From NCBI GenBank assembly GCA_029907055.1, contig JARYMO010000009.1, positions 1-16,353 on the forward strand: a stretch of 16,353 nucleotides of DNA, given 5' to 3'. The position numbers and the translations under genes are program-made. Origin of the DNA: Syntrophomonadaceae bacterium (GTDB taxonomy: Bacteria > Bacillota > Syntrophomonadia > Syntrophomonadales > Syntrophothermaceae). Positions 1 through 7,910 of the stretch are shown in pieces; positions within the stretch are counted from its first letter, which is position 1, and each line of letters begins with the position of its first letter. The notes below the pieces were generated by a model. It saw only the letters and a program-made list of their open reading frames with translations. It made no database searches and was not told the origin of the DNA.

Positions 1-22
1 GAAGGCCAAGAAGAAAGAATAG
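1..22 (+). CDS. C-terminal tail of an unidentified gene (partial)
   Basis: In the second forward frame the window opens with codons for K-A-K-K-K-E followed by a TAG stop at 20-22. A lysine-rich tail ending in a stop a dozen bases before a strong hairpin is what the end of a real plus-strand gene would look like. Six residues are too few to name a product; basic tails are common in ribosomal and nucleic-acid-binding proteins, but that is only a guess. Confidence 0.35.
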
Positions 23-33
23 CCGAGATCACG

Positions 34-60
34 GGCAAGGGGGGCTGCGGCCCCCTTGCC
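34..60 (+). terminator. Hairpin, probable terminator of the gene entering from the left
   Basis: A perfect 10-base-pair stem (GGCAAGGGGG with CCCCCTTGCC) encloses a 7-base loop. It starts 11 bases after the TAG stop. The sequence after it is only modestly T-rich (TCGTGTTG), so it is not a textbook intrinsic terminator. It lies between two convergent genes and could serve both, although no U-tract is seen on the minus strand either. Confidence 0.5.
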
Positions 61-149
61 TCGTGTTGCGGTCCCTGGAGGCATCCCTGCAGCAGACGGC
101 CCTCGGCCCCCGCCGTTCGGTGAAACCCCTGCTGCCGCGACGTCTCGGC

Positions 150-1295
150 CTATGCCCGGTGCTTCAGAATCTCGAGGAAGGCCTCTACCCTCACCCGCAG
201 CTGTTCGCAGTCCGCGAGGGAGTAGTCGGTCTCCACCTGCAGGTATGGCTTGCGGAAGCGCTGAACGACTGCCTCCTTGACCAGCGTGGCCTCCACGTTG
301 TACGTGTGGCAACCGGTCCAGGTGAGTTCCACCACCCCGTCCACGGCGAACCGATCGACCAGCTCGCGCAGGATGTCCAACCGGCGTGGGTTAGGGGTCA
401 TACAGGGACAGGCCGTCTGGAGCGAATGCATGGCGATAGCCGGCAGGGGCGGAGCGTTCTCATCCACCAGTGAACCGGCAGTCTTCAGTCCGCCGCAGGT
501 TTCCATGGCTACCACCACCGCGCCGCTGTCCTCCAAGGCATCCAGCAGCTTGCGGTTGGTGGAAGGACAACCGGTGAGGAGAATACGGGGTTTCTCGCGC
601 ATTTGCTCCTGGAACGCGGCATCACTGCCGCGCTCGCGCGCTAGGAGGATGGCCTCCTCCATTTCCCCGATGCGCGCCTCCAGGTTGCAGGAAAAGCCCC
701 CTGCTCCCGTAATGCAGTCGATTTCCCGACCGTATACCAGGGGGACCGGGCCTTGGTTCAGTGCGTACACCTGGCTGACGGTGTGACGCAGACGGTTGTG
801 GAGCCTTACCTGTTCCTGCAGCGCGCTGTCGGAAATCTCCCGCCCGGTGGCAGCCTCCAGCACTGCTTTCATGCGCTGCAACTCGCCCAGCCACTGGCGC
901 AGGCTGGCCGGTGTGCCGTAGGTCTGGGGCAGCTGCAGCAGGTGGAGCGGCTTGAAACCGGCCAGCAGTTCGAACATCTTCTTCTTGCCATCGCAGGTGG
1001 CGTCGGCGAAGATGAGGTCCGTGGCGGCCAGGTAGGGGCAATCATCTTGCAGGGCGTGTCCGAAGCTGGACTTGATGAGCGGGCAGAGGTTGCGCGGCAG
1101 GACCCGTTCCGCGGCGGTAATGGGCTCCGGCGAGCCGGCGCACAGCGAAACCGGGACGGCGCCGGCGGCCATGATAATCTCCTCCGGGGTGAACGCGCAG
1201 TAGGTTCCTACCACCAGGGCACCCTGCTGCTTACGTTGCCACCCCTCGACGAACACTCGCTCGGTGATGCGTTGCTGGTACCGTTGGTCGAACAT
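150..1295 (-). CDS. Double-cubane-cluster anaerobic reductase, HgdB/BcrB/YjiM family (copy 1)
   Basis: This 381-residue protein belongs to the family of 2-hydroxyacyl-CoA dehydratase D-type subunits, and most closely to the single-subunit double-cubane-cluster proteins, which carry two sulfide-bridged [4Fe-4S] clusters and perform very low-potential reductions after ATP-dependent electron injection by a partner ATPase. Seen here: a TYC motif (Cys33), VSLC (Cys52), LPRNLCPLIKSS (Cys71), TCDGKKKM (Cys101), Cys86, Cys267, Cys296 and GCHTYN (Cys329). The same eight cysteines occur in the paralogue at 6747-7895. The length is normal for the family. The ATG start follows a GGAGG site by 8 bases. 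It is the last gene of the long minus-strand operon, 47 bases after the importer ATPase. No partner ATPase is present. The substrate is unknown; a role as a CoA-ester dehydratase subunit is less likely because no second, different subunit is adjacent. Confidence 0.85.
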   Translation of the reverse strand: MFDQRYQQRITERVFVEGWQRKQQGALVVGTYCAFTPEEIIMAAGAVPVSLCAGSPEPITAAERVLPRNLCPLIKSSFGHALQDDCPYLAATDLIFADATCDGKKKMFELLAGFKPLHLLQLPQTYGTPASLRQWLGELQRMKAVLEAATGREISDSALQEQVRLHNRLRHTVSQVYALNQGPVPLVYGREIDCITGAGGFSCNLEARIGEMEEAILLARERGSDAAFQEQMREKPRILLTGCPSTNRKLLDALEDSGAVVVAMETCGGLKTAGSLVDENAPPLPAIAMHSLQTACPCMTPNPRRLDILRELVDRFAVDGVVELTWTGCHTYNVEATLVKEAVVQRFRKPYLQVETDYSLADCEQLRVRVEAFLEILKHRA

Positions 1296-1342
1296 GCCTT
1301 CTTCCTCCGTATAGTCCGTGATGGCCGGGACTCCTGGTTCCT

Positions 1343-2446
1343 CTACAGGATGCGCATCTGGCTGCCCGCATCGAAGAGATGTACGTGCTCAGCATCAAAG
1401 GTCAGCAGCACCGGTGACGACAGGCTGACCGGGAGATCCGGGGGTACGCGCACCACCATGCTGCCATACCCCGTGCGAACAGCCACGAAGGATTCGGCGC
1501 CCGTGCGCTCGACCATCTCCACCGTGCCTGGGAGGCCCTTACCCATGGCCGGCGAGGCTGTATGCAGGCAGGCGTGTTCAGGACGTATCCCGGCGATGAC
1601 CGTGGAGCCAAGCCAAGGCCGCAGGTGGGCGGCGGAGGCTTTGGCGGCCGGCAGGGCCAGGCCCCCGTCCTGGTGGCGCAGAAGGAATTCCCCTTGTTCC
1701 TGCACCAGGCATGCGGGGAACAGGTTCATGGGCGGGGTGCCGATGAATGAGGCCACGAAGGTGTTCACCGGTTTTTCGTAGACCCCCCGGGGCGTATCGA
1801 CCTGCTGCACTACACCGTCTCTCAGCACCACGATACGGGTGCCGAGGGTCATGGCTTCCGTCTGATCGTGGGTCACGTAGATTATGGTAGCGCCCAGGCT
1901 CCGGTAGAGGCGGTGCAGTTCCGCTCGCATGTGCCCCCTGAGCTTGGCGTCGAGGTTAGAGAGCGGCTCATCCAACAGGAAGACCTTGGGCTCGCGCACG
2001 ATGGCTCGAGCCAGCGCCACCCGCTGTCGCTCACCGCCCGACACCTGGTGGGGCTTTCGCTGCAGCAGATCTAGGATGTCGAGCACCCGGGCGGTGTCGA
2101 CCACCCGACGCTGTAATTCCGCGCGCGCCATACCCCTCATTCTCAGGCCGAAGGCGATATTCTCGTAGACCGTCATGTGCGGGTACAGTGCGTAGTCCTG
2201 GAACACCATGGCGATGTCCCGGTCCTTGGGCGGTACATCGTTCACCCGTCGGCCCCCGATGAAGATCTCCCCTGTGGTGATGTCTTCCAGTCCCGCGATG
2301 AGACGCAACACGGTGGTCTTGCCACAGCCCGACGGCCCCAGCAGTACCACGAACTCGCCGTCACCGACCTCCATTGTGATGTCGTGGAGCACATGGGCCC
2401 CGTTGTCGAACACCTTGTGAACATGGACGAGTCTTACCTCAGCCAT
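1343..2446 (-). CDS. ABC importer ATPase, MsmX/UgpC/MalK type
   Basis: ATP-hydrolysing subunit (367 residues) of a CUT1-family importer, acting on the cytoplasmic face. Motifs are complete: Walker A GPSGCGKT at 37-44, Q-loop Gln83, signature SGGERQR from 136, Walker B VFLLDEP at 155-161, D-loop SNLDAKLR, and H-loop His193 in THDQTEAM. A C-terminal TOBE-type region of about 130 residues follows, with the typical GIRPEH motif. The ATG start has GGGAGG 7 bases upstream. It lies 37 bases after the second permease, so permeases, ATPase and binding protein are all present and the importer should be functional. ATPases of this type often serve several importers, so its placement alone does not fix the substrate. 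Confidence 0.95.
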   Translation of the reverse strand: MAEVRLVHVHKVFDNGAHVLHDITMEVGDGEFVVLLGPSGCGKTTVLRLIAGLEDITTGEIFIGGRRVNDVPPKDRDIAMVFQDYALYPHMTVYENIAFGLRMRGMARAELQRRVVDTARVLDILDLLQRKPHQVSGGERQRVALARAIVREPKVFLLDEPLSNLDAKLRGHMRAELHRLYRSLGATIIYVTHDQTEAMTLGTRIVVLRDGVVQQVDTPRGVYEKPVNTFVASFIGTPPMNLFPACLVQEQGEFLLRHQDGGLALPAAKASAAHLRPWLGSTVIAGIRPEHACLHTASPAMGKGLPGTVEMVERTGAESFVAVRTGYGSMVVRVPPDLPVSLSSPVLLTFDAEHVHLFDAGSQMRIL

Positions 2447-2483
2447 CGCGTTCCTCCCGTCCGTCCAGTGGTCTCGCTGCGAG

Positions 2484-3323
2484 CTATTCCGGTCTCTTGG
2501 TGGTGCTGAATGCCAGTCCTTCCACGAGGTACTTCTGTACCGCCAGGAAGAAGACCACCACTGGTGCCACCATCACAATCCCCGCCGCTGCCAACAATCC
2601 GTAGTCGGTGCGGTGGTACCCGGCGAGCGTCTGCAGGCCGATGGCGATGGTGCGGTTCGCGTTGGTGGTGATGAGGGTGTTGGCATACAGGTACTCGCTC
2701 CATCCCATGACGAAGGTCAACACCGCAACGGCGGCTACCGCCGGCATAGCGACAGGCAGGACCACCTTCCACAGGCACTGGAACTCGCTGCACCCGTCCA
2801 GGCGCGCCGCCTCCAGAATGGAGACCGGAATGGATTCGAAATACGATTTCAGTAGCCAGATGCCGAACGGCAGGGACAGCGACAGGTAGGTGAGCACCAG
2901 CGCGGTCCTTGTATCCAGCAAGGCCAACTCGTAGCACACCATGAAGAGAGGGATGACCAGCAGGATGTCAGGGAACATGTAGGTGAAGAACACCGAGCGA
3001 CCCATGGCCCGTTTGCCAGGAAACCGCATCCACACCAGAGCGTAGGCGGCCATCGCTGCGATGACGGTAGTGGCCGCAGCGGTAAGGCTCGCCACCAGCA
3101 GGCTGTTCCACAGGTAGCGAGGGAAGTCGCGCAGGGCAAACAAGGTGCGGTAGTTGTCAAGGGTCCAGTGCCTAGGGAAGAGTGCAGGCGCAGTAGTGAT
3201 AATCTCCTCGGCTGGCTTCAGCGAGGTCAGCAAGGTCAGGAGCAGCGGGAACAGTAGCACCGCGGTCACTGCAGACAATGTCACCATCTGGATGACTGAG
3301 GTAGTCAGGCGTCTAGTCTTCAT
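2484..3323 (-). CDS. ABC importer permease, MalG/UgpE type
   Basis: A 279-residue inner-membrane subunit with about six hydrophobic segments, the first at residues 12-34. The cytoplasmic EAA loop that docks on the ATPase is clear at residues 171-190 (EAARLDGCSEFQCLWKVVLP). N-terminal features such as SLKPAEEI and LDNYRTLF are typical of the MalG-like half of carbohydrate importers. The start overlaps the end of the preceding permease by 11 bases, which suggests translational coupling; GGAG lies 8 bases ahead of the ATG. The transported compound cannot be inferred from this subunit. Confidence 0.93.
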   Translation of the reverse strand: MKTRRLTTSVIQMVTLSAVTAVLLFPLLLTLLTSLKPAEEIITTAPALFPRHWTLDNYRTLFALRDFPRYLWNSLLVASLTAAATTVIAAMAAYALVWMRFPGKRAMGRSVFFTYMFPDILLVIPLFMVCYELALLDTRTALVLTYLSLSLPFGIWLLKSYFESIPVSILEAARLDGCSEFQCLWKVVLPVAMPAVAAVAVLTFVMGWSEYLYANTLITTNANRTIAIGLQTLAGYHRTDYGLLAAAGIVMVAPVVVFFLAVQKYLVEGLAFSTTKRPE

Positions 3324-4239
3324 AGATCTGGCTCCGGTTGATGACCCAGAAATAGGCCAGCGTCAACGCCAGCAGCGCCAGGAACATTACTGTGGCCAGG
3401 GCCGACGAATAGCCCAGCCACTTGGACACGAAGCCCTGCTTGTAGATGTAGAGGCTCAAGGTCAAAGTGGCATTCGCAGGGCCCCCTCCGGTCAGCAGGT
3501 AGACGAGGTCAAACGAGGTCAGGCTCCAGATGGTCTCCAGGATAATCACCACGGCAATCACCGGCCTGAGCAGGGGCATGGTGATGTACCGGAACGAATG
3601 CCAGCGGCTGGCCCCGTCGATGGCGGCAGCCTCGTAGTAGGCTGGATTGATCGACTGCAGGGCGGCCAGCAAGACCAGCATGACGAAGGGGTAGTAGCAC
3701 CACACGATGGGCACGAGTATGCCTGTCCAGGCAGTGTCCCCAGCGGCCAGCAGGTGAGTCGGCGAACTGATGAGACCATGCTTGAGCAGTATGTAGTTGG
3801 CCCAGCCATACATGTCATTGTAGAGCCAGCGAAACATCAGGGAGATCACCATGGACGGCAACACCCAGGGGAGGAAGAGCAGGCAGCGGAAAACCGCCCG
3901 GTAACGGCGGCCGGCGTGGAGCAGCAGCGCCAGCAGCAGCCCCAGCAGCAGGCTGCCGCCGACGTTGAAGAAGGCCAGCCGCGCCGAATTGCACACCGCC
4001 TGCCAGAACAGGGGGTCGTGAGCCATGCGGGTGAAGTTGGCCAGGCCCACGAAGGAGTAGTCCTGGTAGCCGAACACGCGATCCGTGAAACCGGTGGTGA
4101 TGCTACGTGCCAGCGGGTACACGGTCACCGCAAGAATTACTACCAGTGCCGGCCCCAGGAAAATTGCGGCGTTCGCCAGGTCAGGTGCCCTTCGCCGCCG
4201 TAAGGTTCGAGGAATGTCCATGCTCGTATCCCCAGCCAT
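3313..4239 (-). CDS. ABC importer permease, MalF/UgpA type
   Basis: A 308-residue membrane subunit with about six hydrophobic segments, the first at residues 24-43. The EAA loop is at about 203-222 (EAAAIDGASRWHSFRYITMP), and the LTGGGP motif near the C-terminus is characteristic of the UgpA/MalF half of CUT1 importers. It pairs with the permease that it overlaps by 11 bases. The start is uncertain: the ATG at 4239 has no good ribosome site, whereas an in-frame ATG at 4221 has GGGGA about 9 bases upstream and would give 302 residues. A strong hairpin separates it from the binding-protein gene. Confidence 0.93.
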   Translation of the reverse strand: MAGDTSMDIPRTLRRRRAPDLANAAIFLGPALVVILAVTVYPLARSITTGFTDRVFGYQDYSFVGLANFTRMAHDPLFWQAVCNSARLAFFNVGGSLLLGLLLALLLHAGRRYRAVFRCLLFLPWVLPSMVISLMFRWLYNDMYGWANYILLKHGLISSPTHLLAAGDTAWTGILVPIVWCYYPFVMLVLLAALQSINPAYYEAAAIDGASRWHSFRYITMPLLRPVIAVVIILETIWSLTSFDLVYLLTGGGPANATLTLSLYIYKQGFVSKWLGYSSALATVMFLALLALTLAYFWVINRSQIYED

Positions 4240-4253
4240 CTGGTAACATTAGG

Positions 4254-4296
4254 GTGCGGAGCGGGTGCCCTTCGCGAGCCGCACCCGCTCCTGCAC
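4254..4296 (-). promoter_or_regulatory. Stem-loop between binding-protein and permease genes
   Basis: An 11-base-pair perfect stem (GGAGCGGGTGC at 4258-4268 with its complement at 4281-4291) has a 12-base loop and is extended by GTGC/GCAC (4254-4257 with 4293-4296) across a single bulged base. No U-tract follows on the minus strand, so complete termination is unlikely. In many importer operons a hairpin at exactly this place lets the binding protein be made in excess by partial attenuation or by protecting the 3' end of its mRNA; that role here is inferred from position and structure. Confidence 0.65.
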
Positions 4297-4305
4297 AGAT
4301 GTATT

Positions 4306-5616
4306 CTAGTGCCGTGCCTTCGCATCGTCCAATATCTTCTGCACTTCTCGGTGGAGCGTCTTCAGGGCCTCCTCGGGCTTTGTCCTGTGGGAGGCCATGG
4401 CCACCACGGCTTCGGTGAAAGGGACATCAGCCATGAAGCACCCTGGGATGATACCGTAGTCCCACCCCAGGTGAAGCTGGGTGGCTGACTGTTCCTGCAT
4501 GGCCCGATACCACTCGAGCCGGGTGAGTTCAGGGTCATTGGCAATGGCAACGAAGGGAGACACGTTGCCTGAAATCAGGGCCCACTCCTTGCTGAGTTCG
4601 GGCCGGCACATGAACTCCACGAACTTCTTGGCCTCTTCGGGGTGTTTGGCGTTCTTGAAGATGAAAAAGCCGCCAGTCCCCGACCAGCTGCCGGAGGTAC
4701 CACCGGGGCCGACGGGCTGGGTGGCGTAGCCGATGTTCTTGTACTCCTCGGGGAACATGCCCTCCAGCAGGGTGCCGAACCCGCCCCAGGTGATGCACAT
4801 GGCTACCTTCCCCGTTCCCAGGGCATTGGCCGGATCGCCGTGATCCCAGCTCACCGCGCTGGGGGGCACGACCTTGTACACGTTGACCAGGTCGTAGAGG
4901 AACTGCAGGGCTTTCAGGTTTTCGGGGCTGTCCAGCACCAGCCGGCCCTCGGTATCCAGCATCTTGCCCCCTGCCTGCTTCATCATGGCGGTGATAATCT
5001 GGCACGAGTAGAACTTGTCACCGGTGAAGATGCCCAGCCCGTACACCCCGTCCTTGGTGCAGGCCCTGGCGATTTCCAGGAGTTCGTCCCAGTTGCGCGG
5101 CGGGTGCTCATAGCCGGCCGCCTTGAGGATGTCCTTGCGGTACAGCAGTACCATGGAGGCATCACCGTGGGGAACTCCGTACCATTCGCCCCCGCTCCTG
5201 AAGTAGCGCATGGCGGGGGCGAATGCTTTCTCGCCACCCAGTTTCTCTACCACGTCAGTGACCGGTAGCAGGCCGCCCTCCAAGGCATAGTTCACCACGG
5301 TCAGCGGAAAGTCATAGCCGATATCCGCCGTGTCCCCGGACTGCAGCATCTGTTCCCACTTGGTGTACACATTATCCCAGCTCTCGATGGTCTGCTCAAT
5401 CTTGATTCCCGGATTTTCCTTCTCGAACTCGGCGATGTGCTTTTTCCAGAACTCCTCTTCCTTCATCGAGTCGTAGCCGTAGGGTGGGTAGGAAAACTTG
5501 ACCGTCACCACCTCTGGCTTCGGGGTCTCGGCGGGCTTCTCCCCCTGGCACCCGGCGGTGGCAAATCCTATGACCGCCAGGGTCACCAACAGCATCGCCA
5601 GCCATCCTCTCTTCAT
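4306..5616 (-). CDS. ABC importer extracellular solute-binding lipoprotein, family 1
   Basis: A 436-residue solute receptor of the MalE-like family. The N-terminus has a Lys-Arg pair, a hydrophobic stretch (residues 5-19) and an ATAGC lipobox ending at Cys23, so the mature protein should be lipid-anchored. The residue three before the cysteine is Thr rather than the usual Leu, a slightly unusual lipobox. A Lys/Glu/Pro-rich linker then leads into the binding domain (PYGYDSMKEEEFWKK, later GVPHGDASMVLLYRKDI, WDELLEIA). The start is taken at the ATG at 5616, whose first base is also the last base of the preceding TGA stop; GAGGAGGAGGG lies 8 bases upstream. A TTG one codon earlier (5619) is possible but less likely. 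The family suggests a sugar or sugar-like ligand, but the gene context suggests a methylated compound or methyl donor. Confidence 0.93.
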   Translation of the reverse strand: MKRGWLAMLLVTLAVIGFATAGCQGEKPAETPKPEVVTVKFSYPPYGYDSMKEEEFWKKHIAEFEKENPGIKIEQTIESWDNVYTKWEQMLQSGDTADIGYDFPLTVVNYALEGGLLPVTDVVEKLGGEKAFAPAMRYFRSGGEWYGVPHGDASMVLLYRKDILKAAGYEHPPRNWDELLEIARACTKDGVYGLGIFTGDKFYSCQIITAMMKQAGGKMLDTEGRLVLDSPENLKALQFLYDLVNVYKVVPPSAVSWDHGDPANALGTGKVAMCITWGGFGTLLEGMFPEEYKNIGYATQPVGPGGTSGSWSGTGGFFIFKNAKHPEEAKKFVEFMCRPELSKEWALISGNVSPFVAIANDPELTRLEWYRAMQEQSATQLHLGWDYGIIPGCFMADVPFTEAVVAMASHRTKPEEALKTLHREVQKILDDAKARH

Positions 5617-6635
5617 CAAACGTTCCCTCCTCCTCGTTCTGTCCCAGCGGACGGCAACAGGTACTCTTCGGGCACGGCCTGCGCGGCCGCCAAGGCGGCC
5701 TTCAGGTTGGCCGGCGGAGTGTCAGGCACGCAGTCGCACCCGAAAGAAACGATGTAGTTGGGGCGGCCGTGCATGGCCCGCAGGAGGCTAAGCACTTCGT
5801 GCCGGACCGCAGCGGGCGTACCTGTCCACAAGGCCCCCAGTGGGTCCAGGTTGCCCATCAGCACCACCTCGGGTGGGATGGCCTGCGCGACTTCAGGCAG
5901 ATTCATCACCTGGTCCAGGCTCAACGCCTCTGCCCCGCACTCCAGTATGCAGGGCAGCAGGTGCGAGGTGTCGCCGCACACGTGCAGGCACTTCCAGGCC
6001 TCCAAAGGGGTCAACAACTGGCGCAAGGCTCCTGCTACGAAGCGGTTGAAATGGGCAGGCGACACGAGGGCGGCGGTGGGTTCTGAGATGCACAGGAAGC
6101 GAGCCCCGGCAGCCAGAGCCGCCCGGGCATAGGCAGCGACCGCTGCGGTGGAAAACTCCACCCACTCGTGAACAAAGGATGGATCGCGCCGCACGGCGCG
6201 CAGGAAGCGCTCCAGCCCTGCCATTTCGGCGGCAAGGGTGAAAGGTCCTGGCACCGAAACCGCCAGCGGCTTGTCAAATTCACGGGCGATGAGTCGCAGC
6301 GCCCGCAGGTGGACGGGGATTCTGCCGTCCCGGCAAGGGTCGGGGATGCGTCCGGGGACGGGCCGTGTCGCTCCTGTGCCTTGCCCGCTCCCGCCGGGAC
6401 TGGCCAGCATCCCGTTCACCGGGCGAATGGCGTCCAGCAGGAGTGCACCGTCGTCCAGGGGGTAGACGAAGTCGCTGGGGTATTCCCGGTCCATGAACCG
6501 GGCCAGAAGCAGCTGCTGGGAGGCGGAGCTCAGCACGTCTGCTTCCGCAAGCCCAGTCAGGCGGAGCCCGGCGCTGCCCATCCACGGAAACACCAGTCGC
6601 CTGGGGAGCCCTGCAATATAGTCGATGAGTCTCAC
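5616..6635 (-). CDS. UroD-fold (MtaA-superfamily) corrinoid methyltransferase, divergent copy
   Basis: A 339-residue protein of the uroporphyrinogen decarboxylase superfamily. Members with a zinc site move methyl groups to or from a corrinoid protein. The putative zinc ligands are visible as LHVCGD (His218, Cys220) and a late cysteine in FGCDCVPDTP (Cys300 or Cys302). The heme-pathway decarboxylase N-terminal signature is absent, so this is not HemE. Other family traits are FMDREYPSDFVYPL (48-60) and VSVPGPFTLA. A Gly/Pro-rich stretch at about 80-107 looks like an extended loop. I chose the GTG at 6635 because GGGGGGAGGT lies about 9 bases upstream; an in-frame ATG at 6710 would add 25 residues unlike the family and lacks a ribosome site. 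Its stop overlaps the binding-protein start by one base. It is poorly similar to the other methyltransferase at 8068-9117 and probably handles a different methyl donor or acceptor. Confidence 0.82.
   Translation of the reverse strand: MRLIDYIAGLPRRLVFPWMGSAGLRLTGLAEADVLSSASQQLLLARFMDREYPSDFVYPLDDGALLLDAIRPVNGMLASPGGSGQGTGATRPVPGRIPDPCRDGRIPVHLRALRLIAREFDKPLAVSVPGPFTLAAEMAGLERFLRAVRRDPSFVHEWVEFSTAAVAAYARAALAAGARFLCISEPTAALVSPAHFNRFVAGALRQLLTPLEAWKCLHVCGDTSHLLPCILECGAEALSLDQVMNLPEVAQAIPPEVVLMGNLDPLGALWTGTPAAVRHEVLSLLRAMHGRPNYIVSFGCDCVPDTPPANLKAALAAAQAVPEEYLLPSAGTERGGGNV
5625..5635 (-). promoter_or_regulatory. Ribosome-binding site of the binding-protein gene
   Basis: GAGGAGGAGGG reads on the minus strand 8 bases before the ATG at 5616. 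It lies inside the last codons of the upstream methyltransferase gene (encoding the E-R-G-G-G tail) and supports the TGATG stop-start arrangement. Confidence 0.8.
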
Positions 6636-6644
6636 TGTCTGCCG

Positions 6645-6654
6645 ACCTCCCCCC
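6645..6654 (-). promoter_or_regulatory. Ribosome-binding site deciding a GTG start
   Basis: GGGGGGAGGT on the minus strand, ending 9 bases before the GTG at 6635. The longer reading from 6710 has no comparable site, so this motif sets the start of the methyltransferase gene. Confidence 0.7.
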
Positions 6655-6746
6655 AGGCGGTTTTTCTCGACGCCACCATGGTCATTCACCCACGAGCCCA
6701 GCCACATCATTCGCGGGGATGTGTTTGAGGCACGTGCCGGGGCTTC

Positions 6747-7895
6747 CTAGACCATCTCCAGCAGGGCCTCGATGCGGACCCTCAGGCCCTCCAGATCAGC
6801 GCTGGAGTAATCTGTCTCGACGTGCAGGAAAGGAAGCCCCAGCTTGTCCTTGACCAGTTCCTCGACCAGGAACGACTCCACATTGTATGTGTGGCAGGCC
6901 TGCCACGTGAGGTCGATGACTGCATCGATGCGGAAGTCGCAGATGAGCGACTCCAGCAGGTCCATCCGGCCTGCATTCGGGGTCATGACGGAACATGGGA
7001 TATGCAGGTACTTCTCAGCCAGCAGCAGCAGCGGGTCACGGCGGTCTTCCTCGTCGATGTGCAGGAAGACGGGTTTGTAGGCATTGCAGAGCTCCATGGC
7101 CACTACGACTGCTCCGCATTGCTCGGCCAGGGCCACCACCTTTTCGCTGCCAATACCCACCGGGGTACCGGTGACCAGAACCCGCGGGGAGGACTCCTCG
7201 CCCACCCGGTATCCCTGCGCGGCCAGGTCCCTGATTTCCGACACCAGGCTGTCCAGCATGGCCACCGCTTGCCAGCGGTCGGCGTGGAAGCTGATCTGCG
7301 AGGAGATCTTCACCAGGTCCATTCCTGAGATGAGCGCGGGCTTGGCGCGGTTGAGGTCGAACAGTGCCTGCAGCGCACGGTTCTCTTCGTTGACGAGGCG
7401 GATGGCTTGCCGCAGGGCGTCCGTGGTGACCTCGACACCACACAGGTCCTCAATGACCCGCTTGGCCTTCAGCACCTCTTCGTGCCACATGGTCAGCGCT
7501 GCCTCCCCTTGCTGGGTCTGGGGAAGCTGCATCACGTGGACCGGCTTGATTGCCTGCATGATCTCGTACATCTTCTTCTTGCCGTCACAGGTGGTCTCCG
7601 CCATCACCAGGTCGCAGAAGTGGAAGTACGGGCACTTATCGGTGGCGGCATACCCATAGGAAGACTTGATGAGCGGGCACAGGTTGCGGGGCAGCACTTC
7701 CTCGGCCGCCGCGATGGGTTCTTCCCTCGTGCTGCACAGGCTCACGGGGATAGCCCCCGCAGCGAGCACCAGCTCGCGGGGCAAGTAGGTGCAGTACTTG
7801 CCGATGACCTTGACTCCTTGTTCCTTGGCTTCCTTGATGGAGATGATGTTCCTCTCCCTGACCTCGTTGAACGAGTCCAGCATGGCTGGCTTCAT
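6747..7895 (-). CDS. Double-cubane-cluster anaerobic reductase, HgdB/BcrB/YjiM family (copy 2)
   Basis: A 382-residue paralogue of the protein at 150-1295, with the same architecture: KYC (Cys35), VSLC (Cys54), LPRNLCPLIKSSYG (Cys73), Cys88, TCDGKKKM (Cys103), Cys270, Cys301 and ACHTYN (Cys334). These proteins are expected to hold a double-cubane [8Fe-9S] cluster and carry out strongly reducing chemistry in the cytoplasm once charged by a dedicated ATPase, which is not encoded here. The open frame extends to 8042, but GAGGAGG lies 8 bases before the ATG at 7895, and this start gives a length almost equal to the paralogue. It sits between the two methyltransferase genes, 172 bases after one and 111 bases before the other, which ties it to methyl transfer rather than to CoA-ester dehydration. 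The substrate is unknown. Confidence 0.86.
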   Translation of the reverse strand: MKPAMLDSFNEVRERNIISIKEAKEQGVKVIGKYCTYLPRELVLAAGAIPVSLCSTREEPIAAAEEVLPRNLCPLIKSSYGYAATDKCPYFHFCDLVMAETTCDGKKKMYEIMQAIKPVHVMQLPQTQQGEAALTMWHEEVLKAKRVIEDLCGVEVTTDALRQAIRLVNEENRALQALFDLNRAKPALISGMDLVKISSQISFHADRWQAVAMLDSLVSEIRDLAAQGYRVGEESSPRVLVTGTPVGIGSEKVVALAEQCGAVVVAMELCNAYKPVFLHIDEEDRRDPLLLLAEKYLHIPCSVMTPNAGRMDLLESLICDFRIDAVIDLTWQACHTYNVESFLVEELVKDKLGLPFLHVETDYSSADLEGLRVRIEALLEMV

Positions 7896-7903
7896 CGGGC
7901 ATT

Positions 7904-7910
7904 CCTCCTC
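7904..7910 (-). promoter_or_regulatory. Ribosome-binding site deciding the start of the second reductase
   Basis: GAGGAGG on the minus strand, 8 bases before the ATG at 7895. It excludes the 49-residue upstream extension of the reading frame. Confidence 0.8.

Noticed and set aside
150..1295. 2-hydroxyacyl-CoA dehydratase subunit
   Set aside because: Those enzymes need two different subunits plus an activator encoded together, with CoA-linked pathway genes. Here there are two similar, separated paralogues in a methyl-transfer context.
753..1781. 342-codon plus-strand frame across the reductase-ATPase junction
   Set aside because: Antisense to two confidently identified genes, with no recognisable domain.
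3154..4203. 349-codon plus-strand frame opposite the MalF-type permease
   Set aside because: Gln/His/Glu-rich antisense shadow of a membrane protein.
5616..6635. Heme-biosynthesis uroporphyrinogen decarboxylase (HemE)
   Set aside because: The fold family is right, but the HemE N-terminal signature is missing and the His-X-Cys plus late-Cys zinc site is present, as in corrinoid methyltransferases. No other heme genes are nearby.
6729..6738. 10-base palindrome GGCACGTGCC after the second reductase gene
   Set aside because: A single short GC-rich palindrome with no U-tract and no second copy; likely chance.
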